Of a DNA stretch of 64,000 bases, positions 9,475-20,347 are shown piece after piece. The stretch spans positions 930,001-994,000 of the forward strand of contig NZ_CABDUX010000002.1 in assembly GCF_901411515.1 (NCBI RefSeq). Direction: 5' to 3'. Position numbers and translations under genes: made by a program. The DNA is from Raoultibacter phocaeensis (GTDB lineage: Bacteria > Actinomycetota > Coriobacteriia > Coriobacteriales > Eggerthellaceae). The notes under the pieces were generated by a model that did not search any database, was not told the DNA's origin, and saw only the letters and a list, made by a program, of their open reading frames with translations. Every line of letters begins with the position of its first letter. Position 1 is the stretch's first letter.

Positions 9475-9735
9475 ATGAGCATCATTGAACCGAAGATCGA
9501 CCAGCTTCTCGACAGAACGGACAACGACCGCTTCCTTCTGTGCTCGCTCGCATCCAAGCGCGCGCACGATATCAACGACATGATGCGCGGTCAGCGCGAT
9601 CGCGCCATCCAGCTGCAGACGGCGGTCGAGATCGCCCGTGCGGCCGACAAGAAGCCGCTCAGCTTGGCGTTCAACGAGATCGCACGGGGAGAAGTATCCT
9701 TCGATCCCGAGTCGATCGATATCAAGAACCACTAA
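9475..9735 (+). CDS. rpoZ: RNA polymerase omega subunit
   Basis: 86-residue omega subunit that promotes assembly and stability of RNA polymerase around beta'. The family core is visible: DRFLLCSLASKRAHDIND, then KPLSLAFNEIARGEV. Last gene of the mihF-gmk-rpoZ unit; an inverted repeat follows. Confidence 0.93.
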   Translation: MSIIEPKIDQLLDRTDNDRFLLCSLASKRAHDINDMMRGQRDRAIQLQTAVEIARAADKKPLSLAFNEIARGEVSFDPESIDIKNH

Positions 9736-9762
9736 CTAACCGATAGATCGAAACAGTGCGAG

Positions 9763-9795
9763 AATCCCCTGGGCCGCAGAGCTTCTCAGGGGATT
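9763..9795 (+). terminator. Probable terminator after rpoZ
   Basis: AATCCCCTG (9763-9771) pairs perfectly with CAGGGGATT (9787-9795), 27 nt after the rpoZ stop. The T run is short (TTTC), so efficiency is uncertain. Confidence 0.55.
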
Positions 9796-9858
9796 TCGGT
9801 ATGTTCGGGGCCCGATTCGCGCGAAGCCCTGCATACGCGAATGCGAAAGGGTACATCC

Positions 9859-11076
9859 GTGTTCCAAAGAATCTGCCTTGTCCACTACCATGAGATCGGC
9901 CTCAAAGGCCACAACCGCTCCTCATTCGAAATGCGGCTGCTCAAAAACGTGGAGGCCATGCTCGACGCCTATTCGATTGTAACCGTCCGCCGCATCTCGG
10001 GCCGCATCTGCGTGTTCATCAAAGAAGGCACCGGCTACGAAACGGCGTGTGAAATCGCAGACAAGCTCGCACGCATTCCGGGTACGGCACGCGTCTCGTG
10101 CGGGTATAAGACCGAGCGCGACATCGACGAGATGGGCCGCGCGGCTGCCTGCGCCATGCGCGAGGCGGGCGAGTTTGCGAGTTTCAAAGTGGCCGCACGG
10201 CGCAACCATACCGATTTCGCTATCGATTCCATGCAGATGAACCAGCTCATCGGATCGATCCTGTGCGATGCGTTTCCCGAAAAGGCCGTCAAGATGAAGG
10301 ATCCCGACCTCAAGGTATGCGTCGAGGTGGTGGAGAGTTCGGCCTACGTGTACGCGCGCAGCATACGCGGCGTGGGGGGACTTCCCGTGGGCAGTAGCGG
10401 ACGCGTGATGTGCCTGCTTTCATCGGGCATCGATTCTCCGGTGTCCACCTGGCGCATGGCCAGACGCGGGGCCATCTGCATCGGCGTGCACTTTTCGGGG
10501 CGTCCGCAAACGTCTTCGGCGAGCGAATATTTGGTCGACGACATTGCGCAGGTGCTCGAGCAGACCGGCTGCATCGCGCGGGTGTACGTGGTACCCTTCG
10601 GCGATTATCAGCGCGAGATAGCCGGCTCGGTGCCGCCGGGACTGCGTGTGATCATGTACCGCAGACTCATGTTCAAGGTAGCCGAAGCGCTGGCTGCGCG
10701 CGAGAAGGCAGGCGCGCTTGTAACGGGGGAGAGCCTCGGGCAGGTGGCATCGCAGACACTTGAGAACATCGCCGCAACCGATGCGGCGGTGAGCATGCCC
10801 GTTTTCAGACCGCTCATCGGCACCGATAAGCAGGAGATCATCGAGCAGGCCCAAGAGCTCGGCACCTTCGACATCTCATCTGAGGACGCGCCCGACTGCT
10901 GCACGCTGTTCATGCCCCGAAGCCCCGAAACCCACGCGAAGCTCTCTGCGGTCATGGAGGCCGAATCGAAGCTGCCGATCGAGCGGTGGATTGCCGAAAT
11001 CGTCGAGAGCGTCGAAGTGCGCGACTACCGCTGCCCTGCGTACAAGTCGCCGAAAGACCGTACTTCCCGTCGGTAG
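9859..11076 (+). CDS. thiI: tRNA 4-thiouridine synthase / thiamine sulfur transferase ThiI, short form
   Basis: Activates uridine-8 of tRNA by adenylation for sulfur insertion and can also serve thiamine thiazole synthesis. The 405 residues comprise an N-terminal ferredoxin-like/THUMP RNA-binding region (VHYHEIGLKGHNRSSFE onward) and a PP-loop ATPase (LLSSGIDSPVSTWRM). A C-terminal DCCTLFMPRSPETHAK segment follows. The rhodanese domain of enterobacterial ThiI is absent, as in most Gram-positive short forms. GTG at 9859 is preferred because GAAAGGG lies at the right distance; an in-frame ATG at 9841 has no ribosome site. Confidence 0.93.
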   Translation: MFQRICLVHYHEIGLKGHNRSSFEMRLLKNVEAMLDAYSIVTVRRISGRICVFIKEGTGYETACEIADKLARIPGTARVSCGYKTERDIDEMGRAAACAMREAGEFASFKVAARRNHTDFAIDSMQMNQLIGSILCDAFPEKAVKMKDPDLKVCVEVVESSAYVYARSIRGVGGLPVGSSGRVMCLLSSGIDSPVSTWRMARRGAICIGVHFSGRPQTSSASEYLVDDIAQVLEQTGCIARVYVVPFGDYQREIAGSVPPGLRVIMYRRLMFKVAEALAAREKAGALVTGESLGQVASQTLENIAATDAAVSMPVFRPLIGTDKQEIIEQAQELGTFDISSEDAPDCCTLFMPRSPETHAKLSAVMEAESKLPIERWIAEIVESVEVRDYRCPAYKSPKDRTSRR

Positions 11077-11257
11077 GCTCTCTGTTTCACGTCGCGCGGG
11101 CGGTTTGCGATTCCTTGCAAGACCGCGTCTGGCTCCGAAGCGTGCAAGGTTCGCTTCCGTACCGTGCAAGGTTTCGGTAAGATCCGGGTGAGGGTTTCAT
11201 CCTCGAAGCGCACGATGCGCCTGATACGCTTTCGGAAGTCAAGATCCGGGAGGTATC

Positions 11258-11962
11258 ATGCCGTTTGTCGAAAGCGCAGAATCCGTTCGTTCCAAACTGC
11301 ATCTGAGCGATGTGCGAACCGCGTCGATCGCGGGCATCGTCATCGCTGCTGTCGCAATCGTTGCGCTGGTGGCGGCCTGCCTCGTTACCCTCATGCCCAA
11401 CGACGCCGTAGAAATCGTGAAGGCCGAAGAGGCCGCCGAGCCGCACACATCCGATGAGGCAGCGCTTGCGGCCGAGCCGGGCATCTGCGTCCATGTGACG
11501 GGGGCGGTCGCGAATCCCGGCATGTACGAGCTTGCCGAGGGCGCACGCGTGCAGGACGCGATCGAAGCCGCGGGGGGATTTTCCGACAGCGCGGCGGATT
11601 CGGTGCTCAATCTCGCCCGCGTCGTCTCGGACGGCGAGCAGATCGTCGTACCGGATCGAACCGATACGGGGGATGCACCGGCCGATGCGGAAGCGGCTGC
11701 GGAAGGAGGTGCGCAGGGAGTCGCTTCGGGACGACAGGGGTCTTCTTCAGGCAACGCGGTGATCGCGGGAAAGGTGAACATCAACGCCGCAGGTGCCGAA
11801 GAACTCGATGGGTTGCCGGGAATAGGCGAGGCCACGGCTTTGAAGATCATCGCCGATCGGGAAGCGAACGGGCCGTTCGCAAGCATCGAGGACCTCCAGC
11901 GCGTATCGGGCATCGGCGCAAAGAAGTTCGCCCAGCTCGCCGAACTTGTATGCGTAGGATAG
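11258..11962 (+). CDS. comEA: ComEA-type competence DNA receptor
   Basis: Membrane-anchored dsDNA-binding protein of the DNA-uptake machine. The 234 residues contain one N-terminal membrane helix (about 22-45), a SLBB-like domain (ICVHVTGAVANPGMYEL...VVSDGEQIVVP) and a Ser/Gly/Ala linker. The C-terminal double helix-hairpin-helix (VNINAAGAEELDGLPGIGEATA; ISGIGAKKF-like end) is the DNA-binding part. ATG at 11258 behind GGGAGG. comEC follows after 4 nt, so the receptor and channel are co-expressed. Confidence 0.93.
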   Translation: MPFVESAESVRSKLHLSDVRTASIAGIVIAAVAIVALVAACLVTLMPNDAVEIVKAEEAAEPHTSDEAALAAEPGICVHVTGAVANPGMYELAEGARVQDAIEAAGGFSDSAADSVLNLARVVSDGEQIVVPDRTDTGDAPADAEAAAEGGAQGVASGRQGSSSGNAVIAGKVNINAAGAEELDGLPGIGEATALKIIADREANGPFASIEDLQRVSGIGAKKFAQLAELVCVG

Positions 11963-11966
11963 CGCT

Positions 11967-14339
11967 ATGGGGAAAAGGCGGCTTGGATGCGCTCTTGCCG
12001 AAGAGCCGCCCGCGCGACCGGTACGTCCGTCGCTCTCTTTGGCGGTTCCTCTTTCGATCGCGCTTTGGGCGTCGGCGGCGCTGTTCTTCACAGCGGGCGG
12101 CGAACTCGAGCGCCCCGCGTGTATCGGCATCGCTGCGGCCGTAGCGCTTCTCGCCGTGCTGTTCGCCGTACTCCTTGCAGTACGGGTCACCTCGGCGACT
12201 GTGCGAACAGGCCTGCTCGTGGTGCTTGGCTGCGCTCTCGGCGCGGCGTGCGCAACAGCGCGCAGCGCCGTGCTTGATGAAAGCGGCTCGCAGGTGCTCT
12301 CGCTGCCGGCGGGCACCTATCGCTTCGAGGCGGTTGCCGATGCGCGCGAGGGTGATTTCGGCCCCTCGTGCTTCGCCGTGCTCGCGTGCGAGCCTGCACC
12401 TGCGGCAGTCGTCTCGGTGCGCTACCCTGAGCAGCTCGGCCCCATCCGGTACGGTACGACGTTCGAGGCTGCCGTCAGGTTTTCTGAGGTTCCCGAGGCG
12501 TCGCGGCCGTACTACCGCGGCAAAGCGGCCGTGGCGATTGCGACAGCGAGCGAGCTAGCCGAAGTACCCGGCTTTGGCCTGCGAAGCGCGCTTTCCGCAG
12601 CACGCGTCGCGGCGCTCAAGGTGTTCGACGGCTACGAGGGGCGTGGCGCTGCGTTTTTGCGTGCCATCCTGTTCGGCGACAGGAGCATGCTTGAAGAGAA
12701 CGGGTTCTATCAGGATGTGAAAGCAGTCGGCCTCGCCCACGTGGTCGCCGTGTCGGGCGCTCACCTTTCCATCGTGTGCGCGCTTGCGGGAGCGGCGCTC
12801 ACGATTATGCGAGTGCCCCGTAAAGCGGCGGTTTTTATGCAGGTCGTTTTCATCTTGGGGTACCTCGTGTGCGCCGGCATGCCCCTGTCGGGCGTTCGCG
12901 CGGCTATCATGGCGGCCATCGCGCTCTCGTCGCTATTCGCGCGGCGAAGGTCGTCTGGATTGAACGCGCTTTCGATCTGCATCTGCTGCATGATCGCCGT
13001 ACAGCCGGAAACGGCGCAATCGGCGTCGTTCGCGCTTTCCGTCCTTGCAACGGGCGGTATCGTCGTATTCGGCGGGCTTGCGCGGGAATGGTTCGGGGCT
13101 CTGCTGCGCGGAAGGCTTGCGGGGGCGGGCGAAGCGCTTGCGCTCACGGCATCGTCGGGGATGCTGACCGTTCCTTTGTCCGGTTCGATCTTCTCGCAGA
13201 TCCCGGTGATCTCGCCTGTAGCGAACCTCTACGCGGTGCCGTTCTTCGTCCTGTTCTGCGGCGGGGGCCTTGCGGTGGTGGGGGTGCGCTGTGCGGCGGG
13301 CGAGGGTTGCGCTTGGCTCGTCGATGCGCTCGTTGCGGCGGCGGATCTGTTCTGCGGCGGCATCGGCGTACTCGCCGACCTTCCGATCGCGTCGATCCCG
13401 TGCGATATCCCGCTTGCGGCTGCGTTGGGCGTAAGCGCGGCAGCGGCGGCGCTGATATGGTTCGCCTGGCCGAAACCCTCGTTGCAGCTGGCGGCGGGAA
13501 TGCTTGCGGCAACGTGCCTGACAGCGGTACTCTTCGTGTCTGCGTTGTTTCGCGGAACCGAGGTGATCGTGCTCGACGTGGGGCAGGGTGATGCGATCGT
13601 CGTGAGAAGCGGCGGGTCCGCCATCCTCATCGATACGGGAAACCAGGATGCGAAGCTGCTTTCCGCGCTTGCTCGCAACGGGGTGTATGCACTCGATGCC
13701 GTGGTTATCAGCCATCCAGACGACGATCACTGCGCTTCGCTTGCCGCGCTCGACGGTACGGTTCGGGTAAAGTCGGTCTGCGTAGCGGCGGATCTGCTCG
13801 ATTGCCCCTGCGCGTCCTGTGCCGACCTGCGAACATCGGCGCAGGAGCTTGTGGGGACGGGCGGCCTTGCAGGCTTGTCCGTCGGCGACACCGTTTCGCT
13901 CGACGGTATTGAACTTTCCGTCATATGGCCCGATGCGTTTGCCGAAGAGGGCGGCAACGCCGACAGCCTGACGATGCTCATGCGCTGCGATGCCGATGGC
14001 GACGGGGCGGTCGATTGGACGGGGTTGTTCTGCGGGGATGCCGAAGACGTGCAGCTCGACGAGATGGTGACGGCTGAAAGGCTCGGACATGTCGATATCT
14101 TCAAAGTCGGCCACCACGGATCGAAAGCCGCCATCGACAAGGAAACAGCCGCCGTCATCTCGCCTGAAATCTCGCTTGTCGGCGTCGGCGAGCGCAACCG
14201 GTACGGCCATCCCGCACCGGAAACGATAGCGGTTCTCGAAGAGGCGGGCAGCGTCGTGTACCGAACTGACCTTGCGGGGGATGTTGTGTGCAGAATGACT
14301 TCGGATGCCCTCGAAATTTCGACGCGTAAGGTAGAATGA
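11967..14339 (+). CDS. comEC: ComEC/Rec2 DNA internalisation channel with metallo-beta-lactamase domain
   Basis: Polytopic membrane protein that carries single-stranded DNA across the cytoplasmic membrane during transformation. The 790-residue protein has N-terminal membrane helices and an OB-like DUF4131 region. The competence-domain core follows with HVVAVSGAHLSIV. A C-terminal metallo-beta-lactamase-like domain carries intact metal ligands (SHPDDDH; KVGHHGS), suggesting nuclease ability. The stop overlaps the holA start (ATGA). Full length with no frameshift, so uptake could be functional if pilus and other com genes exist elsewhere. Confidence 0.95.
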   Translation: MGKRRLGCALAEEPPARPVRPSLSLAVPLSIALWASAALFFTAGGELERPACIGIAAAVALLAVLFAVLLAVRVTSATVRTGLLVVLGCALGAACATARSAVLDESGSQVLSLPAGTYRFEAVADAREGDFGPSCFAVLACEPAPAAVVSVRYPEQLGPIRYGTTFEAAVRFSEVPEASRPYYRGKAAVAIATASELAEVPGFGLRSALSAARVAALKVFDGYEGRGAAFLRAILFGDRSMLEENGFYQDVKAVGLAHVVAVSGAHLSIVCALAGAALTIMRVPRKAAVFMQVVFILGYLVCAGMPLSGVRAAIMAAIALSSLFARRRSSGLNALSICICCMIAVQPETAQSASFALSVLATGGIVVFGGLAREWFGALLRGRLAGAGEALALTASSGMLTVPLSGSIFSQIPVISPVANLYAVPFFVLFCGGGLAVVGVRCAAGEGCAWLVDALVAAADLFCGGIGVLADLPIASIPCDIPLAAALGVSAAAAALIWFAWPKPSLQLAAGMLAATCLTAVLFVSALFRGTEVIVLDVGQGDAIVVRSGGSAILIDTGNQDAKLLSALARNGVYALDAVVISHPDDDHCASLAALDGTVRVKSVCVAADLLDCPCASCADLRTSAQELVGTGGLAGLSVGDTVSLDGIELSVIWPDAFAEEGGNADSLTMLMRCDADGDGAVDWTGLFCGDAEDVQLDEMVTAERLGHVDIFKVGHHGSKAAIDKETAAVISPEISLVGVGERNRYGHPAPETIAVLEEAGSVVYRTDLAGDVVCRMTSDALEISTRKVE

Positions 14340-15316
14340 ACTGCATGGCTACTCAAAAGACAGATGTGCTCCTTACCGCGTATTTGATAAACGGTGAAGA
14401 CGAGCTCAAACGCGATGCGGTGCTCAAACGCCTCAAGGCGAGGATCGCCAAGCTCGGCGACCTCTCATTCAATTCCGATGTGTTCGACGGCGAACGGGCT
14501 GCGGGAGCCGATATCGTCGCAGCTTGCAACACGATGCCCTTTGCAAGCGAAGCGCGCCTTGTTCTCGTAAACGCGGCGGACAAGCTTAAAAAAGCAGATG
14601 CGGAAGCGCTGGTCGAGTATCTCAAATCACCCTCGCCGACAACGGTGCTCGCCCTTGTGGCCGACAAGCTTGCGAAAAACACCCGTCTGTACAAAGCCGT
14701 AGCCGCTCTGGGCAAAACCGCCGTCATCGACTGCGCTCCGCTCAAGCGCTACGAGCTGCCTAAAACCATCCGGTCGCTTGCCGTTGGCCACGGTATCACC
14801 ATTACCGAGGGAGCCGCGAACAAGCTCATCGAACTCGTGGGCGAGAATACCGTCCACCTCGACGGTGAGCTCAAGAAAATCGCACTTTCCCATCGAGGAA
14901 CCGATGCGGTCAACGAGCACGAGGTTGTGGCGCTCGTCAGCAGAACCGCTGAGGTGAAACCCTGGGAGTTCGTCGATGCATTCGCCTCGCGCAACCTCGG
15001 AAAATGTCTGTTCTGCCTGCAGCGCATGGAGTCGACTTCGCCGCATGCGCTGCTCGCTATGTGCGTCACGCGCCTGCGCGAGCTGATCTGCGCCCGTTCG
15101 CTTGCCGCCCGCGGCGCAGAGCGAAGCCTGGCTGCAACGTTGAAAATGCCCGATTGGCGCGTGAAGAACCATCTTGCGTGGGCACGCGGCTATACGGCCG
15201 AAGAGCTGCGAGGGGCGCTTGTCTCGGCGCGCGATACGGAGCGCGCGATGAAAAGCGGAGCCGATGCGAACGACGCGTTTCTCGATTGGGTGCTTGCGGT
15301 GACGAAAAGAGGCTGA
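14336..15316 (+). CDS. holA: DNA polymerase III delta subunit
   Basis: Clamp-loader subunit that opens the beta clamp. The 326-residue protein has an N-terminal AAA+-like fold (YLINGEDELKRDAVLKRL) lacking a functional Walker A, as usual for delta. Family segments VEYLKSPSPTTVLALVADK and ITITEGAANKLIELVGEN are visible, followed by the helical C-terminal collar domain. ATG at 14336 overlaps the comEC stop; MATQKTDV from ATG 14345 is an alternative start. The comEA-comEC-holA order is common in actinobacteria. Confidence 0.92.
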   Translation: MNCMATQKTDVLLTAYLINGEDELKRDAVLKRLKARIAKLGDLSFNSDVFDGERAAGADIVAACNTMPFASEARLVLVNAADKLKKADAEALVEYLKSPSPTTVLALVADKLAKNTRLYKAVAALGKTAVIDCAPLKRYELPKTIRSLAVGHGITITEGAANKLIELVGENTVHLDGELKKIALSHRGTDAVNEHEVVALVSRTAEVKPWEFVDAFASRNLGKCLFCLQRMESTSPHALLAMCVTRLRELICARSLAARGAERSLAATLKMPDWRVKNHLAWARGYTAEELRGALVSARDTERAMKSGADANDAFLDWVLAVTKRG

Positions 15317-15455
15317 GCCTGAAGGCCGCTTCCTGTTCGGCTGCCTTTGTGTCTCCCTGAACGCGTTGCCGCAGCGTGCTCGCACGCTGGTTTTTCCGAT
15401 CTCCGAGTAAGCGATCTCGATGCGATCTCAGAACCAGCAAGTGCCTGCGGACATG

Positions 15456-15481
15456 AAAAAGACCCCGAACGGGGTCTTTTT
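15456..15481. terminator. Bidirectional terminator between holA and rpsT
   Basis: AAAAAGACCCC, loop GAAC, GGGGTCTTTTT forms an 11-bp stem that gives a U run on both strands. It separates rightward holA from leftward rpsT. Confidence 0.93.
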
Positions 15482-15544
15482 CACTTGATATGCGGATGAA
15501 CCTCGGATGGTTCTCGAATTGTACAGTAAGCAACCGGTTTCGCG

Positions 15545-16045
15545 CTATTCGGCGGTTTCCTCACCCGCGGCCTCTTCGGCAGCGGCAGCAGCTTCAGCTT
15601 CAGCCTTCTTCTTTGCGGCGGCTTTCTGCTGCTTCTCGGTTTCGGCGCGGCGCTTGGCCTTCTCCTTGGCTGCGGCCTCCATAGCCTTTTTGCGCTCAGC
15701 TTTGGCGGCTGCTTTCTTGGACGTTCCCGCAGCGGCCGGCTTCTTCTTTTCGGCGGGCTTGTAAGCGGCGATATCTTCGGGTTTCACAACCGTATTCGCG
15801 AGCATCATGATGCCGCTTTTGCGGTTGGCGGCCTGGCGCTTGTGGATGACGCCCTTCGAGACGGCCTTGTCCATCAGACGGCACGCGGCAAGCGCTGCAG
15901 CGTATGCTTCGGCACCATTCTCGGCTGCAACAGCATCCTGGACGGCGCGCGTCGCGGTTTTGAGCTCCGAACGGACGGCGCGGTTGCGCATGCGCGCTTT
16001 CTCGTTGGTCTTGATGCGCTTCTTCTGACTTTTGATGTTAGCCAT
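15545..16045 (-). CDS. rpsT: 30S ribosomal protein S20 with long C-terminal extension
   Basis: Primary 16S rRNA-binding protein of the small subunit. Residues 1 to about 88 are a normal S20 ([36 protein letters not shown]). The protein then continues for about 75 residues of Lys/Ala/Glu-rich, highly charged low-complexity sequence (repeated [11 protein letters not shown]-type runs), giving 166 residues against the usual 85-90. The extension is in frame with no internal stop and ends at TAA. A GGAGGA site precedes the ATG. It is the only core gene in the window on the minus strand. Confidence 0.95.
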   Translation of the reverse strand: MANIKSQKKRIKTNEKARMRNRAVRSELKTATRAVQDAVAAENGAEAYAAALAACRLMDKAVSKGVIHKRQAANRKSGIMMLANTVVKPEDIAAYKPAEKKKPAAAGTSKKAAAKAERKKAMEAAAKEKAKRRAETEKQQKAAAKKKAEAEAAAAAEEAAGEETAE

Positions 16046-16680
16046 GTAGGTAGTTCCTCCAATGAATCCAAAACTTGTTTTCTTCCGAAGCCTTTCGGCC
16101 CTGTTCAGCGTTTGATGCGGCGCAGGCTAGCCAAACGGGGTCGATCGCCTTGCAGAAGGACCCATGAAGGACCTCTGACATCCGTGCTATCGTGCACGGA
16201 ATCTGCAAACGCGATTGAGAACAGCAGGTTTTTTCTGTTCCCGGACCAACCGGTCGACCAGCGAGACGAATCCTCAATGCAGCCACGTCTGCGGATCGTG
16301 CGGAAATACAACCGCACGAACGTATCGCTGAACACGCAATGAGATAGGATAGCAAACGTTGTGCCTGTTTACGAGAAGAATCTTTGAAACCATGCATTTT
16401 CCTCGTCCGCGTAAGGGTATCGAGTCCCGGTTGCTGCTCGGGTGCGAAGCCGCTCGGGTGCGCATAGGCGCAACGAAGAGGTTCGGCCGTACCGACGATG
16501 CCGTTGTAAAACCGCGCTGGTACGTACCCGCGCGCGTTTGAAATCTGGATTATCGACGATGCGATGCGATCTTGCAGCTCGGCGCACGCTTTTGCTGCCA
16601 GGATGCGCTAGAATACGTTAGTTTCCAAAACGCCCGCTTGAGCGCTTGTGCTTTACGGGCAAGCATTTGAAAGACAGGAC
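16046..16680. other. Divergent intergenic region rpsT-lepA
   Basis: A 635-nt region without a supported gene. It must hold the rpsT promoter (leftward) and the lepA promoter (rightward). On the lepA side TAGAAT at 16609-16614 is a possible -10. A 6-bp hairpin (GAACAG...CTGTTC, 16219-16240) with a T-rich loop is visible. Short frames here (for example around 16105-16335 and 16359-16541) have Arg-rich, non-family translations and no good ribosome sites. No tRNA recognised. Confidence 0.55.
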
Positions 16681-18486
<1,806 letters not shown>

Positions 18487-18557
18487 GCGGCGCTCTTCGG
18501 GTACACTAAAGCCTGTGCGCAGAGGCACGAAGGCGAACGATACGAAAAGCGAGTTTT

Positions 18558-18749
18558 ATGGCACGGAAGCACGAACAAGACTACGATTGGCTCGACGATC
18601 CGTTCGACGAGAAAAAGAACCAGAAGCCCCGAAGCGGATGCACGGGTCCCGCTCTCGTCGCGCTCGTTCTGGTTGTGGTGTTGATCGGGGTGCTCGGGTT
18701 CTTCCTCATCGGAAGCCTCGGAGCGCTCACCGACGTGTATACCGGATAG
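18558..18749 (+). CDS. Small single-pass membrane protein, function unknown
   Basis: 63 residues, not assigned to a family. An acidic, charged N-terminus (MARKHEQDYDWLDDPFDEKK) is followed by one strongly hydrophobic helix (about residues 31-55, rich in Val/Leu/Gly) and a short tail. ATG at 18558 follows an A/G-rich stretch (GAAAAGCGAG). It lies 71 nt after lepA and 41 nt before the nitroreductase gene, and probably belongs to the same transcription unit. Coding potential rests on the clean hydrophobic profile and spacing. Confidence 0.6.
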   Translation: MARKHEQDYDWLDDPFDEKKNQKPRSGCTGPALVALVLVVVLIGVLGFFLIGSLGALTDVYTG

Positions 18750-18790
18750 GACCTGCCCGCACATCGGGGCGAACAGCGGAAAGGGCGCTC

Positions 18791-19327
18791 ATGAAAACGA
18801 ATAGCACGGTTGAGACGGTGCTTGCACGGCGGTCGATCAGATCGTTTGTCGACAAGCCGCTGCCGCACGACGAGCTCGAGACTATCGCGATCTGCGCGAA
18901 GCACGCCCCGTCGGCGAACAATCGCCAGGAATGGATGTTCTTCGTCATCGAGGACCGCAATCGTACGGCGAAGCTTGCGGCGGTCATCGGCGAGGCGATG
19001 GGCAGGGCCACCTACGACATGTACAAGCCCCAAGCGCTCATCATGGTCGCGCATAAGAAGGATGCGCCGTTCGGCCGCGAAGACGACGGGTGCGCGATGG
19101 AGAACATCATGCTCGCTGCCCAGAGCTTCGGCATCGGAAGCGTCTGGATCAACCAACTCCAGGGCCTCTGCGAAATCCCCGCAGTGCGCGCCCATCTTAC
19201 CGAGCTCGGTGTTCCCGAAGACTACGAGGTGCACGGGATGGCTGCGCTCGGTTACGCCGCCAAAGAGCCGCCCGAGCTCGAACGGACGAGCCCGGTTATC
19301 TGGATCGGGTCTGCGCCGAGCGCGTAG
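18791..19327 (+). CDS. Nitroreductase-family flavoprotein
   Basis: 178-residue FMN-dependent NAD(P)H oxidoreductase of the nitroreductase superfamily. Family landmarks are the FMN phosphate-binding start (VLARRSIRSFVDKPLP), the APSANNRQEWMFFVI segment, and AAQSFGIGSVWINQL. Substrate cannot be inferred: members reduce nitro groups, quinones or flavins, or dehalogenate. Start ATG 18791 lies behind GGAAAGGG. dus follows after 18 nt, but a functional link is not evident. Confidence 0.85.
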   Translation: MKTNSTVETVLARRSIRSFVDKPLPHDELETIAICAKHAPSANNRQEWMFFVIEDRNRTAKLAAVIGEAMGRATYDMYKPQALIMVAHKKDAPFGREDDGCAMENIMLAAQSFGIGSVWINQLQGLCEIPAVRAHLTELGVPEDYEVHGMAALGYAAKEPPELERTSPVIWIGSAPSA

Positions 19328-19345
19328 GACGAACGCATACGCCCG

Positions 19346-20347
19346 ATGACGCCTTCCCTGCACGGGTTCTTCGAAACCCATAAGGTTCTGCTTGCCCCTA
19401 TGGCGGGCGTTTCCGACACGGCATTTCGCACACTCTGCCTCGAACAGGGGGCCGATCTGACGTACACCGAGATGGTGTCTGCCAAGGGTCTTTCCTACGC
19501 GAACGAGAAAACCCGTCGCTTGCTCGACCGGGCAGACGGGGAGGCGCAGGTTGCGGTGCAGCTGTTCGGCCACGAACCTGCCGTCATGGCCGAAGAGGCG
19601 GCTTGGATCGAGCGCATCATGGGAAGCGCGCTCGCCTACCTCGATATCAACATGGGATGTCCCGCTCGCAAGATCGTCTCGAAAGGCGACGGCAGCAAGC
19701 TCATGTGCACGCCCGAGACGGCCCGCGCCATCATCGAATCCGTTACCTCGGCGGTAGCCGTGCCCGTCACCTGCAAGTTCAGGCGCGGATACGCAGTGGG
19801 CGAAGAGCTTGCCGTGCCGTTTGCGGTCATGGCCGAAGAGGCGGGGGCGTCGGCTGTTGCGGTGCACGGCCGCTATGCGATGCAGTACTACAAGGGAAGC
19901 GCCGATTGGGACGTTGTCGCGCAGGTGAAGCGCGCGGTTTCCATTCCGGTCATCGGCAACGGCGATGTGAGAGGCGGAAGCGATGCGCTTCGCCTGGTCG
20001 AGCAAACCGGGTGCGACGCCGTTATGGTGGCACGCGCTGCCGAGGGAAATCCGTGGGTGTTCGCCGATATCAAGGCGGCGATGAACAAAACGGCGCGTCC
20101 CGAAGCGCCGGGGTTCGAGGCCCGGATTGCCATGGCTCGCCGTCATGCGCGGCTGCTTGCCGAGCGCGACGAACGTTCCATCGTGCGCATGCGCAAACAC
20201 GCGATGTGGTACTTGGCGGGTCTTCCGCATGCAGCGGCCGCGCGGCGTGCGATCAACACGTGCACGACGCTCGCCAATTTCGATCGCGTGTTCGACGGGC
20301 TTTTGGAAGCCATTTTGGAAGGGGACGACGATGTTCGATCCGTATAA
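19346..20347 (+). CDS. dus: tRNA-dihydrouridine synthase
   Basis: FMN enzyme reducing specific uridines in tRNA. The 333-residue TIM barrel has VLLAPMAGVSDTAFR, the catalytic Cys in INMGCPARKIVSKGDGS, VTCKFRRGY, HGR, and PVIGNGDVRGG, plus a C-terminal helical domain. DusB-like by overall arrangement, but the exact uridine targeted cannot be told. Its last 17 nt overlap hemW. Confidence 0.93.
   Translation: MTPSLHGFFETHKVLLAPMAGVSDTAFRTLCLEQGADLTYTEMVSAKGLSYANEKTRRLLDRADGEAQVAVQLFGHEPAVMAEEAAWIERIMGSALAYLDINMGCPARKIVSKGDGSKLMCTPETARAIIESVTSAVAVPVTCKFRRGYAVGEELAVPFAVMAEEAGASAVAVHGRYAMQYYKGSADWDVVAQVKRAVSIPVIGNGDVRGGSDALRLVEQTGCDAVMVARAAEGNPWVFADIKAAMNKTARPEAPGFEARIAMARRHARLLAERDERSIVRMRKHAMWYLAGLPHAAAARRAINTCTTLANFDRVFDGLLEAILEGDDDVRSV

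Noticed and set aside
11077-11257. Two near-copies of CGTGCAAGGTT in the thiI-comEA gap
   Set aside because: Only about 10 bp long, no hairpin or promoter association; too little to call a repeat element.
16105-16541. Several 60-76-residue frames between rpsT and lepA
   Set aside because: Arg-rich translations, no ribosome sites, and location in a divergent promoter region.
18581-20230. 549-residue minus-strand open frame across the small membrane, nitroreductase and dus genes
   Set aside because: Antisense shadow of three recognisable genes; composition is His/Arg-rich and no ribosome site was seen.
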